This document shows positions 52,834-63,573 of a DNA stretch of 64,000 nt, piece after piece (the first letter of the stretch is position 1; each line of letters opens with the position of its first letter). Position numbers and translations under genes: made by a program. The notes below the pieces were generated by a model, which was not told the origin of the DNA, made no database searches, and was given only the letters and a program-made list of their open reading frames with translations. Origin of the DNA: Multifurca ochricompacta (lineage: Eukaryota; Basidiomycota; Agaricomycetes; Russulales; Russulaceae); the NCBI GenBank assembly GCA_022496185.1, contig WTXG01000079.1, forward strand, positions 1 to 64,000, in the 5' to 3' direction.

Positions 52834-53338
52834 TGTTGAACACAGAAGATGTTCGGTGATGCTTCAGGCATCAGGTGATTAGATTAGCTACTTTGTAGAT
52901 TAGATTAGATACCGGAGTTTCGGACTATTTACATTATCATTATTACTTTCTTTCTCACATTCCGCAGTAGCTGACTGATACACCATGTAACATGTGATTT
53001 CTGTAATAGCCAATGGCTTTTCTCCTGCATGTTTATTGTTTGGACTTTGTCTGGCACCTGTGGACTTATTCCCAGTGTGCACAGACCATCCCTTGGGATA
53101 TATAAGGGTGTCTGTTTCGTCCTCTACACTTCAGAGTTTTCTTCACCTCTGAAGTGTAAGTCCCAGTCTCTTACTTACTACCTTACCTTTGACTAACTGT
53201 CTCATGTAGATAACTTGTCTTTCTAGGTGTGTAGTATAGTACAATAGAGTTTTCTTCACCTCTGAAGTATAACTTGTCTTTCTAGCTTAACCCACTAACT
53301 CTTACAGTCAGTATGCTGCACACCGTGCCTGTTTCACA
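52834..53338 (+). mobile_element. LTR-D at the junction of two gypsy elements
   Basis: 505 bp, TGTTGAACACAGAAG to CCTGTTTCACA, with the TATATAAGGGTGTC box and stem-loop at 53126-53157. The flanks do not match (GATTT left, TAAGG right) and belong to different gypsy families (E3 and F2), so this LTR is a recombination product, not a simple solo insertion. Confidence 0.82.
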
Positions 53339-53815
53339 TAAGGTACAGGTCATGCTCATGCAGAATGTCCAGTACCTGGTACACTCACTCCCAGTGATGT
53401 GTGAGGTCACTTGTAGTTGCCACTAGTATATTGTCCATATACACCACCACTTTGTCAGTGAGAATGAGACCACAAAAGATATGGTTCATCATGGACTGGA
53501 AAGTGGCTGGCAAGTTTGTGAGACCAAAGAACATGCCATTTGGTTTGAACAGGCCTTGATTGGTCTTGAAGGCCACTTTGCATTGGTCCCCTTCTTTGAT
53601 TCTGATGTTGTTGTAACCCCAACAGATGTCCATCTTTGAGAAGAGTGCCTTATCCCACATGGTATCAATGAGTTTCAAGATGAGGGGCAGTGGGTAGGCA
53701 TTCTTTATGGTGTAGGTGTTTATTTGTCAATAATCCTGGATGGGTCAGAGCTTGCCATCCTTCTTTTTGATGAAGAAGGGTGAGGTGTATTGTGACTTAG
53801 ACAGACAGATGTACC

Positions 53816-54320
53816 TGTCAAACAGGCATGAGGCACAGCATACTGACTGTAGGTTGTTAGTGTGTAAGGCTAGAAGACAAGTTAAACTTCAGAGATGAAG
53901 AAAACTCTATATTACTATACTACACACCTAGAAGACAAGTTAACTACAAGAGATGGTTAGTTATAGGTAAGGTAGTAAGTAGTGAGAGTGGGACTTACAC
54001 TTCAGAGATGAAGAAAACTCTGAAGTGTAAGAGACAAAACAGACACCCTTATATACACTTCAAGGGATGGTCTGTGCACTGGGAATAAGTCCACAAGTGC
54101 CAGACAAAGTCCAAACAATAAACATGAGGGAGAAAGGCCATTGGCCATTACAGAAATCACATGTTACATGGTGCATCAGTCAGCTACTGCGGAATGTGAG
54201 AAGGAAAGTAATAATGATAATGTAAATAGTCCGAAACTCTGGTACCTAATCTAATCTACAAAGTAGCTAATCTAATCACCTGATGCCTGAAGCATCACTG
54301 AACATCTTCTGTGTTCAACA
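53816..54320 (-). mobile_element. Solo LTR, family D, in F2 RT
   Basis: 505 bp, plus-strand ends TGTCAAACAGGC and GTGTTCAACA, with TSD GTACC (53811-53815, 54321-54325). It is inverted relative to 52834-53338, only 0.5 kb away, giving a large inverted-repeat pair. Confidence 0.93.
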
Positions 54321-54647
54321 GTACCCTTTTGCCAAATGTTCTTTGAGGAATGTCATTAGTGCAACCTGTTCTGGTTGTGACAATGGGTAGATTTTGCAGT
54401 CTATTGCTAAAGGTGCATCAGGTACAAAGTCAATGGCATGGTCCCAGGGGCACATGGGTGGAAAGTGCTGCAACCCCTCCTCTGAAAACACCTTCCAATG
54501 CCAATGATAGGCTTTCAGCACTACTTCCTCAAAGGTCCTTTCTGCATGCCCCTGTATTGCCTTCTGGGCCAGCTCTGATGCCTTAGTGACATAGCAATGA
54601 CTGGGGTCTTCAGTTGTCAACTCATCATCCATGCTTGTGTTCCTTAC

Positions 54648-55219
54648 TGTCATGAACTGACACCCTAGAGACCTCCTGACCCCCTAGAAATCTCTGGACA
54701 CTCCCAGAAACCCTGCAGAACCTTCATAAATGAAGATAACCCTAGATTAAGACCAGAAGGAGGCCAGTCCAGACCAGGGCCAGACTCCTGCCAAATTGGA
54801 GAGGTGTGGGAAGAGTACTAACAAGCCCCCACAACACCTAAACAGCAGTCCACAAACTGTGGACTGCAGACTGCAGATTTCTAAGCCCAAAAGTGGGGCT
54901 ATTCTCATTGGTGGATAGTGGGGAGTTAGAGTGAAATTAACCTCCCCTAAAGTAGTGCACAGACCAAAGTCCCGGTTGTAATTATGTATATAAACCCTTT
55001 TGGAATAGAATGGACAGCTCCAGACTGTCCACTTGTGATCTGGTACCTTATTGCCTAGGAGATTAGCCCCACCTTGTGGAAGGCTTCTCACCCCTTGTCC
55101 TTGAGCTGTTTGCTTTGTCTCCCTGCACTTTCACCCTCACTCTCATCCCTTGCCCCACTTCCAAATCATCCCCTTCACATACAACCCACTGTCCAGGCAG
55201 TCGACAGTGAGTTGTAACA
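54648..55219 (+). mobile_element. Solo LTR, family B, in F2 pol
   Basis: 572 bp, TGTCATGAACTGACACC to GAGTTGTAACA, with TSD CTTAC (54643-54647, 55220-55224). Very close in sequence to the LTR-B at 4522-11855. TATATAAACCC at about 54987. Confidence 0.94.
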
Positions 55220-55700
55220 CTTACTGCTGAATGTCAGGCAACATAATCATATCCAAGGGATGTGATTACAACTGGATAGAATTCCTTGTCCATGGTGGCA
55301 TTGGCCCAATTGACTTTTGGCTTGAATGCCACCAACCATGGATACCCCAGAATAAGGTCTTCATCTCCCAGATTGGTGACAAGGAAGTGGATGACCTTCA
55401 TTGCCTCCCCTACTTGGACATTGAGGTTGGTGTAGTGTGTAATCTTCCCAGCATGATTAGCTGTTCCATCAATATTCCAGATATTCTTTTCTTGGGGGAG
55501 TGCCAGCATTCCCAAGCCCATAGTCCTTGCCAGTCATGGGCTGATGAAGTTATTGGTGGCTCCTGAGTCCACCAAGATGTCACAGTCAGCTGTTTTATGT
55601 GTGGTTTCAAAATGTACTGGTATTTTCAAAGATTTGAATTGACTAGTATACACAGATGTCACATGTAATGCTCATGCCCAGGCCAATGGGGGGGAGCCAA

Positions 55701-57212
55701 TCAAAAATCCTTCTTTGTGAATGCCTTTTCAACCAAGATGGCATGCACTCCTTCACTCTCTTTCATCATATTTGCCCATATTTCCTGGGCCTTTTTGTCC
55801 TTGGTGTGTTTATCCACTGTGGGCAGGTTACTAATGGGGGCTGCTGGGGTTGTAGTGGCTTCAGTGACTCATGCCCCCTTCTTTGGACAGTCTCTGGACA
55901 TATGTCCCTGTGCCTTGCAGCAGAAGCACTGTCCTTCTTTCATCAACATCTGCTGCTTGTCTTCTGTGAGTGTGGCCCTGGCCCTAGTTCTGTCTGCAGA
56001 GGTGTCCATAGCATTTGGGTCTCTCTGAGTGTGATGTGCAGGTTTGACTCTGAATGCTGCCTTCCATTGGTCTCTGGTTTTTCCTTTCTTTGTATCAATT
56101 CCAAAACATGTCTGGAAATCAAGATAGTCTTGTTGCTGCCATCGGGTGGCATCAACCCATATGTCCCAATCCTGGGGGTGGTGGAACTGTATGATGCTTT
56201 TGACCAATGGGTTAGGCAATCCTTGGGAGAAGAGGTCCAACATTGCCTCTTCATCTGTATCATATCCTGCTCTGTTGGCCAGGCTTCTGAATTTTGCCAC
56301 ATATGCATCCAAGTCCCCTTTCTCCATTTTCAGGGACTTCAATTCTTGAGCAGCCTTCTGTTTAGCTTGCCCATCTGTGAACACATCCTTGAACTGCTGG
56401 GTGATGGTTTCCCAGAGGCCTTCACTAGTGGTATGACACCCACTCTCAATTTGTTCATTCAGCCACTCAAGCTGTTCCATCATCCAGTCATCCACCACAT
56501 CCCCCTGGATGAGGGAGAGGAATAGGTTGGCATGTTGGAAGGGGTTGATTATTTGGGGGACATCATGGTTAAAGTTTTTAAAAGTTGTAAACTCTAGCAT
56601 AAACTTTTTGCTTTGTGAGTGGTCCCCAGTGAATGTCTGGGGCAACACCCCTGAGAGACGTCCCAAAGGAGGGGGGATGTTTGGTGGTGCAGCCATTGGT
56701 GGGGCCAGGGGAGCAGGGTCTGGGAGCTGAGTGGCAATTGTTGACATACTTTGGAAGAATGGGATGATGGTGTCTGTAGATTGTATTGATATCTGTGGAG
56801 TTGTCAAAGCAGGGGCTCTGATCATGACAACTTCTGGTGCAACCAGGGCTGTAGCAGATGCTAATACTGGTGCATCTTCACTGTGTTCTTTGATATATTC
56901 CTCTGGTTCTGAGTCAGTAACAATTGTGGGTGGATTTTCTCTCCACAGTCCAAGGCCAAAATCTACTGGGGCTGGACCAGTTGTTACCCAAGAGTGTCAG
57001 CTTTCCAAGTATCAGATTTGATACCAAACTCTTTTCTCATAATCATATTCTACCAGTTGGTATCCTCCATTGTGATAGATGTAATATCCAAACTTGGTTT
57101 CAAAGTCTTTCCAGATGGCAGAGCCAAGTGTCTGTTGTGAAAGATTATCCTTGTCTCTGCATTTGATGAGTTCTTCTCTAAACAAGGTCTGGCTCCAACT
57201 GGACAAAGCCAT
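55701..57212 (-). pseudogene. Gypsy F2 gag
   Basis: 504-codon frame from MALSSWSQTLFREELIKCRD to TKKDF-TGA, broken by few TGA codons; the longest open part (56825-55869) covers the whole capsid and knuckle. Segments: LGSAIWKDFETKFGYYIYHN, SKKFMLEFTTFKNFNHDVPQ, QGDVVDDWMMEQLEWLNEQ, LKSLKMEKGDLDAYVAKFRS, LDLFSQGLPNPLVKSIIQFH, DYLDFQTCFGIDTKKGKT, knuckle CFCCKAQGHMSRDC (CX2CX4HX4C). The ATG lies 22 nt inside the LTR, overlapping the region next to the self-primer site. It ends at the GGATTTT frameshift heptamer. Confidence 0.87.
55704..55710 (-). promoter_or_regulatory. Putative -1 frameshift site GGATTTT (gag-pol, F2)
   Basis: Gag codons AAG GAT TTT TGA; the -1 frame GGA TTT TTG ATT GGC TCC continues into protease. 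Third occurrence of the same arrangement, in a different family. Confidence 0.65.
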
Positions 57213-57221
57213 GATGGGATG

Positions 57222-57232
57222 AGACTCAACTT
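57222..57232 (-). promoter_or_regulatory. Self-primer-binding site of F2
   Basis: Minus-strand AAGTTGAGTCT, 2 nt from the LTR end (57235), exact complement of AGACTCAACTT at 57444-57434 (minus), which is 34 nt downstream of the TATATAAG box at 57478. Confidence 0.7.
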
Positions 57233-57547
57233 GATGTTACATCTGGTGTGGGACATTTCACATGACTTGTGCAACAGTGTTCATTCAGGAGTTTCAGATA
57301 GGAAGCCAATTGGACTTCCTGGAGTTTTACAGTTCCCTGAGACAATGTTAAGTGGAGAAGTACCAAAAGCACTGAGACAACTGAGTTGAGGTTCACAGGG
57401 ACTGTCCAGAAGACAAGCACCAATGTATTCAATAAGTTGAGTCTGAAGTCTACAGCATAGATACAACAGACTTATATATGTAAGGAAGGGTGATTATCTA
57501 AGGCATTACCTTGGAGAAGAGTGGGGCCTGAATATCCAGAAGCAGAG

Positions 57548-57924
57548 TGATGGATTGCAATCCATTGACGAGCAGGAGGAGCGCAAAAGCGCACCACACT
57601 CGTCTATGATTCTAGCTTCGGGCTAGAATGACTAATTTTTGGAGCGCCCCTCAGGGGCGATGAACTTCTTATTCATCCTGTTGAAATAAATCTTTCATAT
57701 GATTTTACAGACTATGGCCTCTTGTCTTGATTATTCTATGTTGCTGATTCAAGCACGACCAAAACTTAGCCCCTGTATTACAAAGATCTTGTGTTCATAT
57801 TGAAATAAGCTGTAGTGTAAAATGTATAATAAAGCTCGAAAATCAAGCAAGAAATAAGTAACGAATAAAAATTGTTTTCTTCGTGCGCATCTACAAAGCC
57901 TATCTCATGCTCATAACTATACCA
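57548..57924 (+). repeat. Copia-2 5' LTR
   Basis: TGATGGATTGCAATCC to ACTATACCA. The first 130 bp contain a series of perfect short palindromes: GGATTGCAATCC, GCGCAAAAGCGC, ATTCTAGC-TTCGG-GCTAGAAT, GCGCCCCTCAGGGGCG. The rest is AT-rich. Confidence 0.95.
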
Positions 57925-57936
57925 GGTTATGGGCCC
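57925..57936 (+). promoter_or_regulatory. Copia-2 primer-binding site (half-tRNA iMet)
   Basis: GGTTATGGGCCC immediately after the LTR, same as copia-1, complementary to the anticodon arm of initiator Met-tRNA. Confidence 0.78.
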
Positions 57937-57994
57937 TGCTGCTGCTAAATAAACTCGAAACCTACTTGCGTCATTTGCACTACATTCTTTCATT

Positions 57995-60900
57995 ATGACT
58001 GATGATCTTAAACTCAATGTTATCAAGTTAGCAGCAGATGGATCCAACTGGATCACGTACCGAGATCGCATGAAGTGGATCATGGATATGAGGGGCTTAT
58101 CAGAACTCCTCATGAACGACACTGTCACACAAAAATACATTGATGCCAGAACAGTAGGAGGGATAACTCCTGCACAACGATGGACAGCGGATGGAGCTAT
58201 AGTGAAACAGCTCATTGCCGCGTCCATACCCGATACAGTCTTTAATCGAATTAAGACTGCGACGCATGCGAAGGCAGTATGGGACATCTTGACAACTCTT
58301 TTTGAGGGACGATCGAGTAGTTTGATGGTGGATCTTGGAAGGAAGTTCCAAAACATGAAATGTGGTGAAGACGACAATGTACGTGCTCACCTTGATAGGC
58401 TGGATGAGATGCGAGAGAAGCTCGCATCTATCGGCAGAGTTGTTGACGACCTCGAGTATGTCGCCATCATCTCAGGTTCATTACCACCATCCTACGATGG
58501 TCCCGTCGAATCTCTTATGACATCATATGATGCCAGTAATCAAGTTGTGACCCCTGTCGCTATAAAGCGAGTTGCCATCAATGTATATGAATGTCGACTC
58601 CTCCGAAAAGCGCCTCAGGATGAGGCATTTGTAGCAAGTACCCAGCAGAAGAAGAAAAAGCGCGACATCGAGTGTTTCAATTGCCACAAGAAGGGGCATA
58701 TCAAAGCGGACTGTTGGGCAAAGGGAGGAGGAAAAGAAGGCCAAGGGCCAAAGAGAACCAAGAGCGACAAAGACAATGTTGCTGTTGCAGCAGAAAAGAC
58801 GGACAAGTCCACAGATATTGAGTCTTGGGTCATCGAAGTTACAAGTTATCAAGAGCAAGAGCCAAGTACTTCGTCAGTAGAAGAGACGGCAAGCGCAGCA
58901 AACGCATGTGAAGCCGAGCTTTACGATTCTGGTGCCTCACGGCACATATCCCCTTTTCGTCACCGATTTCTCTCCTATCAGTCTATTCCCCCTCAACCTA
59001 TTAGTGCCGCCGACAAACGCCTGTTCTATGCAATTGGCACTGGTGACCTTCAAATTGAAGTGCCCAATGGCGTATCGACCACTCCGATAATCTTGCGAGA
59101 TATACTGCACGCGCCTGACATTCCACTCACTGTTGTATCAATAGGGCGCATTGCAGGTGCAGGTTATGCCGTATCTTTCGAAGGCAATTATTGCAAGATC
59201 AAAAATCAAACAGGACACCAGATAGGCAGTATAGCGGCAAATTCAAATGGATTATACAAAGTCGAGCACGCAGATCAGGTAGCAATAGCGATAACGGAAG
59301 AAGTTGATCTTCCCACGCTCCATAAACGACTTGGCCACATCTCTGTCGACGCCATTCGTACGTTGATTCGCAGTCATGCAGTCACCGGACTGCGTTTAAT
59401 AGACGACCATTCACCATTCTTTTGCGAATCGTGCGAATATGCCAAGTTAACGCGCAAGACAATCAAAAAGGAGCGTACAGCGCCGCCTGCAAAAGCTTTC
59501 GGAGAAGAAATCCACACTGATTTATGGGGACCGTCCCCAACTTCTACTATTGGAGGACGAAAATACTATGTGACATTCACTGACGATTATTCGAGATTTA
59601 CAAAGATAGAGCTCTTGAGAAGTAAAGACGAGGCACTAAAAGCTTACAAGAGCTTTGCAGCTTGGGCCTTAACACAGCACGGTGTTCGCATTCGACGATT
59701 GCGATCAGACCGTGGAGGTGAATTCACAAGTAATGAATTCACGAAATTTTTGCAAGAACAAGGTACCGAGCGACGTCTTACGACTCACGATACTCCACAA
59801 CATAATGGCGTGGCGGAATCATTGAACCGCCGTCTTTTAGAGCGTGTGCGCGCCATCCTTCACCACGCGCAACTGCCCAAAAACTTATGGGGGGAGGCTA
59901 TTCATTTCGCTGTATGGTTAAAGAACCGTACTTCTACAAAAGCGCTCGGTAATGTAACACCTTTCGAGCGTCTTTACCGAGAAAAACCTAACCTGGAGAG
60001 AGTACCTGAGTGGGGACAGCACATCTGGGTTCACAATCACACAGGCTCAAAACTGGATGCGCGAGGCCTAGAAGCACGATGGGTAGGTTACGATCAAGAC
60101 AGTACACACGCTTCCCGCGTGTATTGGACAGAGAAACGAACTGTTTCTGTAGAACGAAACTTCAAGTTCGTGCCTCCAACTGTCTCTCTTTATTCACCAC
60201 CTCCCAGTTATGCCACTGCGACTTCGCAACCTCAAGTTGCAACACAAGTTCCACCAGCCGCCACTCTCCCAACGCCTCCCGTTTCAACCGTCCAACCAAC
60301 AATTTCCGCACCGCAAACGCCATCAGTTGCGACGCAATCATCAATTGTAACGCCTCAGACACCACTATCTACAGTCAGCGCGCCGATATTACCGCCCGTC
60401 GCTACTGATAGCGGCGAAGAAGAAATGGAAGATGAAGAAGTCGAAGAAGAACTTACCGAGCCAGTTGCGTCAACCTCAAAAGGAAAGGTAGAGCAACTAT
60501 GCAACCACCAGCCGCGCCAAAGAAAAGATTCGAATTCGCTCAATCAATGCGAAAATCAGAACGCATTGCAAGACTTTTAGAGAGGCGCAAAAGCGAAGGC
60601 TCGAACAGCCAACCATCTCGCAAGAGCACTCCCACATCTTCGACAATATCTTCCAGGCTTAAATATCACCATCCAGATACACAAGAAGGCAGTTCGGCAT
60701 CTATTGCTGATTTAGATATAGATTACGCGTACCACACCGAATACGACGACGTCATCGCGGCAGCAATTCAAGACGCCGAAGGCGATCCGAGAACGTTAGC
60801 CGAAGCACAAACGCGCGCGGACTGGCCCCTTTGGAAAGAGGCCATGGACCGCGAAATCAAAACATTGGAAAAAGCTGGAACGTGGATCACAGTGTCACGT

Positions 60901-62429
60901 CCTCAAAATAAGAATATTGTAGGTTCAAAATGGGTTTTTCGTATCAAACGAAAAGCGGACGGTACGATAGACAAGTACAAGGCAAGACTTGTCGCACGAG
61001 GCTTCACTCAAGTTTATGGTGTCAATTATTTTGACACTTTCTCTCCTGTTGCTAAACTCAGCAGTTTTCACACCATCCTGGCTCTGGCAGCGCGATTCGA
61101 TTGGGATATCGAATCTTTGATTTTAATGGTGCTTATCTAAATGGAGAACTAGATAACGATGAAGAAATTTATATGCAAGCGCCGCCTGCATATGAAAACA
61201 AAAATGGTAACACAGTTATGTGACTATGCAAGTCGCTTTATGGATTAAAACAAGCTGGAAGAAAATGGTACGACACACTCTCGTGTGCCTTAGCTGACCT
61301 GGGTTTCTGCGTAAGCTACGCAGATCCAGGAGTTTTTTATATTCGCATGGAAGGGCATTTATTAGTCCTTGCCATTCACGTCGATGACTGTGCCTTTACG
61401 GGCAGTTCGAGCAAACTGATCGCGCAATATAAAGTGAAACTTAACGACCGATATTCTATCACTGATCTAGGACCAATTCATTGGCTCCTAGGTATCAAAA
61501 TCACGCGTGATAGATCAGCACGAACAATTTCACTATCGCAAACGTCATATATTACTTCAATTCTTGCGCGATTCAGATTTAGCGACGTGAAACCCAACAA
61601 CACTTCCATGGCACCCGGAGTTGAGTATTCTAAAAAAGATTCACCGCAAAACCCAGCCGACGCCGCCGAAATGATGAAAATTCCTTATCACGAAGCAATA
61701 GGGAGTTTGATGTATGCGTCAGTTGGTACCCGACCAGACATCGCATTCGCCGTTTCGACTCTGTCGCGCTTCCTCGAAAATCCAGGCCGATTACACTGGG
61801 AAGCCGTTAAACGGATCTTCCGGTATCTTTCCGGCACTAGGAATATCGAGCTGACTTACGGCGGTGAACATCATGATCTCATAGGGTACACAGACGCAGA
61901 TGGAGCCAGTCAAGAGCATAGGCATGCCATCTCTGGCTACATTTTTCTGATCGACGGTGGAGCTGTATCCTGGAGTTTGAGAAAACAAGAACTCGTAACT
62001 CTTTCCACTGCGGAATCGGAATATGTTGCCACGACGCACGCGGCAAAAGAAGCAATATGGCTTCGCAAGCTCATAAATGAGCTTTTCCCATCTTTTATCG
62101 CATCCACCCCGCTCTATTGCGACAATCAGGCTGCGATAAAACTGGCCATCGAGGATAATTACCATGCACGAACAAAACATATCGATATAAGATATCACTT
62201 CATTCGCGATGTGATATCTAATGGCACGCTCAAACTTATCTACTGTCCTACTGACCAGATGACAGCAGATATCTTAACCAAAGCCCTTCCAAAATGGAAG
62301 GTGGATTATCACAACTCCTCCCTAGGCTTGCGTCGTGCTTGTGGGGGGAGTGATGGATTGCAATCCATTGACGAGCAGGAGGAGCGCGAAAGCGCACCAC
62401 ACTCGTCTATGATTCTAGCTTCGGGCTAG
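57995..62429 (+). pseudogene. Copia-2 gag-pol polyprotein, two frameshifts and one stop
   Basis: The first 861 codons are open. Gag: MTDDLKLNVIKLAADGSNWI, then knuckle CFNCHKKGHIKADC (about 58675). Protease LYDSGASRHISP (58918); pre-integrase LHKRLGHISVDAIRTL...CESCEYAK; integrase DLWGPSPTS, SDRGGEFTS and TPQHNGVAESLNRRLLE (59790). A one-base shift lies near 60490-60500, after which RT reads WPLWKEAMDREIKTLEKAGT and SKWVFRIKRKADGTIDKYKA. A one-base deletion lies near 61110 (SLILM for SFDFNGAYLNG) and a TGA at 61222 (VM-stop-LCKSLYGLKQAG). RT active site is IHVDDCAFTG (HVDD). RNase H: GYTDADGA, LVTLSTAESEYVA, YCDNQAAIKLAIEDNYHART and TADILTKALPKW. The frame runs about 79 nt into the 3' LTR and stops at 62427-62429. 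Confidence 0.92.
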
Positions 62430-62727
62430 AATGACTAATTTTTGGAGCGCCCCTCAGGGGCGATGAACTTCTTATTCATCCTGTTGAAATAAATCTTTCA
62501 TATGATTTTACAGACTATGGCCTCTTGTCTTGATTATTCTATGTTGCTGATTCAAGCACGACCAAAACTTAGCCCCTGTATTACAAAGATCTTGTGTTCA
62601 TATTGAAATAAGCTGTAGTGTAAAATGTATAATAAAGCTCGAAAATCAAGCAAGAAATAAGTAACGAATAAAAATTGTTTTCTTTGCGCGCATCTACAAA
62701 GCCTATCTCACGCTCATAACTATACCA
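62351..62727 (+). repeat. Copia-2 3' LTR
   Basis: 377 bp; differs from the 5' LTR at GCGCGAAAGCGC (G for A), CTTTGCGCGC (two changes) and CTCACGCTC (C for T). Confidence 0.95.
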
Positions 62728-62979
62728 CAGAGGGCATAAAGACAAGCTTCTGATAGGGGATTAAGTAAGTGTCTGGTCTTATAGATAAGAGATAAGAGAT
62801 AAGACAGTTGATCAAACAAAGGTAAACATAGGGTAAACAGCATCAAAGGAAGTCATGGGGATTGGCCTTGGGGATAGATGTATGAGGGGGACTTGATGAA
62901 AAAGGATAGGCTAGATGGAACAGAAGGGTCTGCATTGTGAAGATCAAAGAAAAGCAGATGGCTGGGTAAAGACAAGGGT

Positions 62980-63559
62980 TGTTACATCCAGTGTGGGATG
63001 TTCTGCATGATGTGTGCCTTCAGCTTTGTTCAGAGGTTCAGATAAGAAGTCAATGGGACTTCTTGGAGTTTGAGACAGGAGGAGTCAATGTTAAAGGGGC
63101 TGTTCCCTAAAATGATGTTGAGCAGAAAGTGCCGGAAGCACTGAGATAACTAAGTTGAAGTTCAAGGGGACTGTCCAGAAGACAAACACCAATGTACTCA
63201 ATAAGTTGAGTCTGAGGTCTACAGCATAGCTACAGTGGACTTATATACATAATCAAATGGGCATCTAAGAGATAAGGATCACAGAGTCAAGTGGGCCCAA
63301 ATATACAAAAGTGGATGGCATAAAGCCTGGCTTCTGATAGGGAATTAAGTAAGAGTCCAGTCATAAAGATAAAGAGATAAGGGAACAATCATAGGCAAAT
63401 AGAACATCAACAAGTCCAAAGGCAGTCACAGGGATGGAAGCAAAGCATGTGAGGGATCCCAGGAGGGAGACATGATCAGAAAATGTAGCATAGGTGGAAG
63501 AGAAGAGTTCATGTTAGGAAGAGTAAAGAAAAGAGGGCTGCTGGGCAATGGTTGTAACA
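62980..63559 (-). mobile_element. Solo LTR, family A, inside the F2 LTR-A
   Basis: 580 bp, TGTTACATCCAG to TGGTTGTAACA, with TSD AGGGT (62975-62979, 63560-63564). It lies within 12 bp of the end of another LTR-A, and serves as the empty-site reference for the nest at 1183-11989. Confidence 0.92.
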
Positions 63560-63573
63560 AGGGTTGTGACAAA

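Larger units (their letters stand above)
53339..55710 (-). pseudogene. Gypsy F2 pol: protease and RT part
   Basis: From the GGATTTT site the -1 frame reads GFLIGSPPLAWA-stop-ALHVTS...KIPVHFETT, then protease DSGATNNFIS and LALPQEKNIWNIDGTANHAG (about 55510), LGDEDLILGYPWLVAF. LTR-B (54648-55219) follows. Then KASELAQKAIQGHAERTFEE, WDHAIDFVPDAPLAIDCKIY and LKEHLAKGY up to LTR-D (53816-54320). RT continues as FSKMDICWGYNNIRIKEGDQ and VVYMDNILVATTSD (about 53420). TGA stops present. Truncated at 53339. Confidence 0.85.
53339..57234 (-). mobile_element. Gypsy chromovirus F2, internal 5' half
   Basis: Gag, protease and RT start of a family related to but distinct from F1 (LTR is family A). It is interrupted by solo LTR-B and LTR-D. 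Everything 3' of the RT palm is missing, replaced by LTR-D plus E3. The 5' LTR-A starts at 57235. Confidence 0.87.
57548..62727 (+). mobile_element. Copia-2: young, CpG-rich Ty1/copia element, 5180 bp
   Basis: Complete structure: 377-bp LTRs (57548-57924, 62351-62727), TSD CAGAG (57543-57547, 62728-62732), half-tRNA primer site, one gag-pol frame, and polypurine GTGGGGGGAG (62341-62350). The two LTRs differ at only about four positions by eye, all transitions. CpG dinucleotides are frequent, unlike in every neighbouring element. Lesions are two one-base frame changes and one TGA in pol. Confidence 0.95.
57235..63571 (-). repeat. 5' LTR-A of gypsy F2, interrupted by copia-2 and a solo LTR-A
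   Basis: Plus-strand ends TGTTACATCTGG (57235) and GGTTGTGACA (63571). LTR bases are 57235-57547, 62733-62979 and 63565-63571. The promoter TATATAAGTCTG is at about 57478-57467 (minus). Both insertions have exact TSDs. Confidence 0.85.

Noticed and set aside
57181..57234. tRNA-type primer-binding site next to the gypsy LTRs
   Set aside because: No TGG start and no tRNA 3'-end complement recognised; the self-complementary 11-mer fits better.
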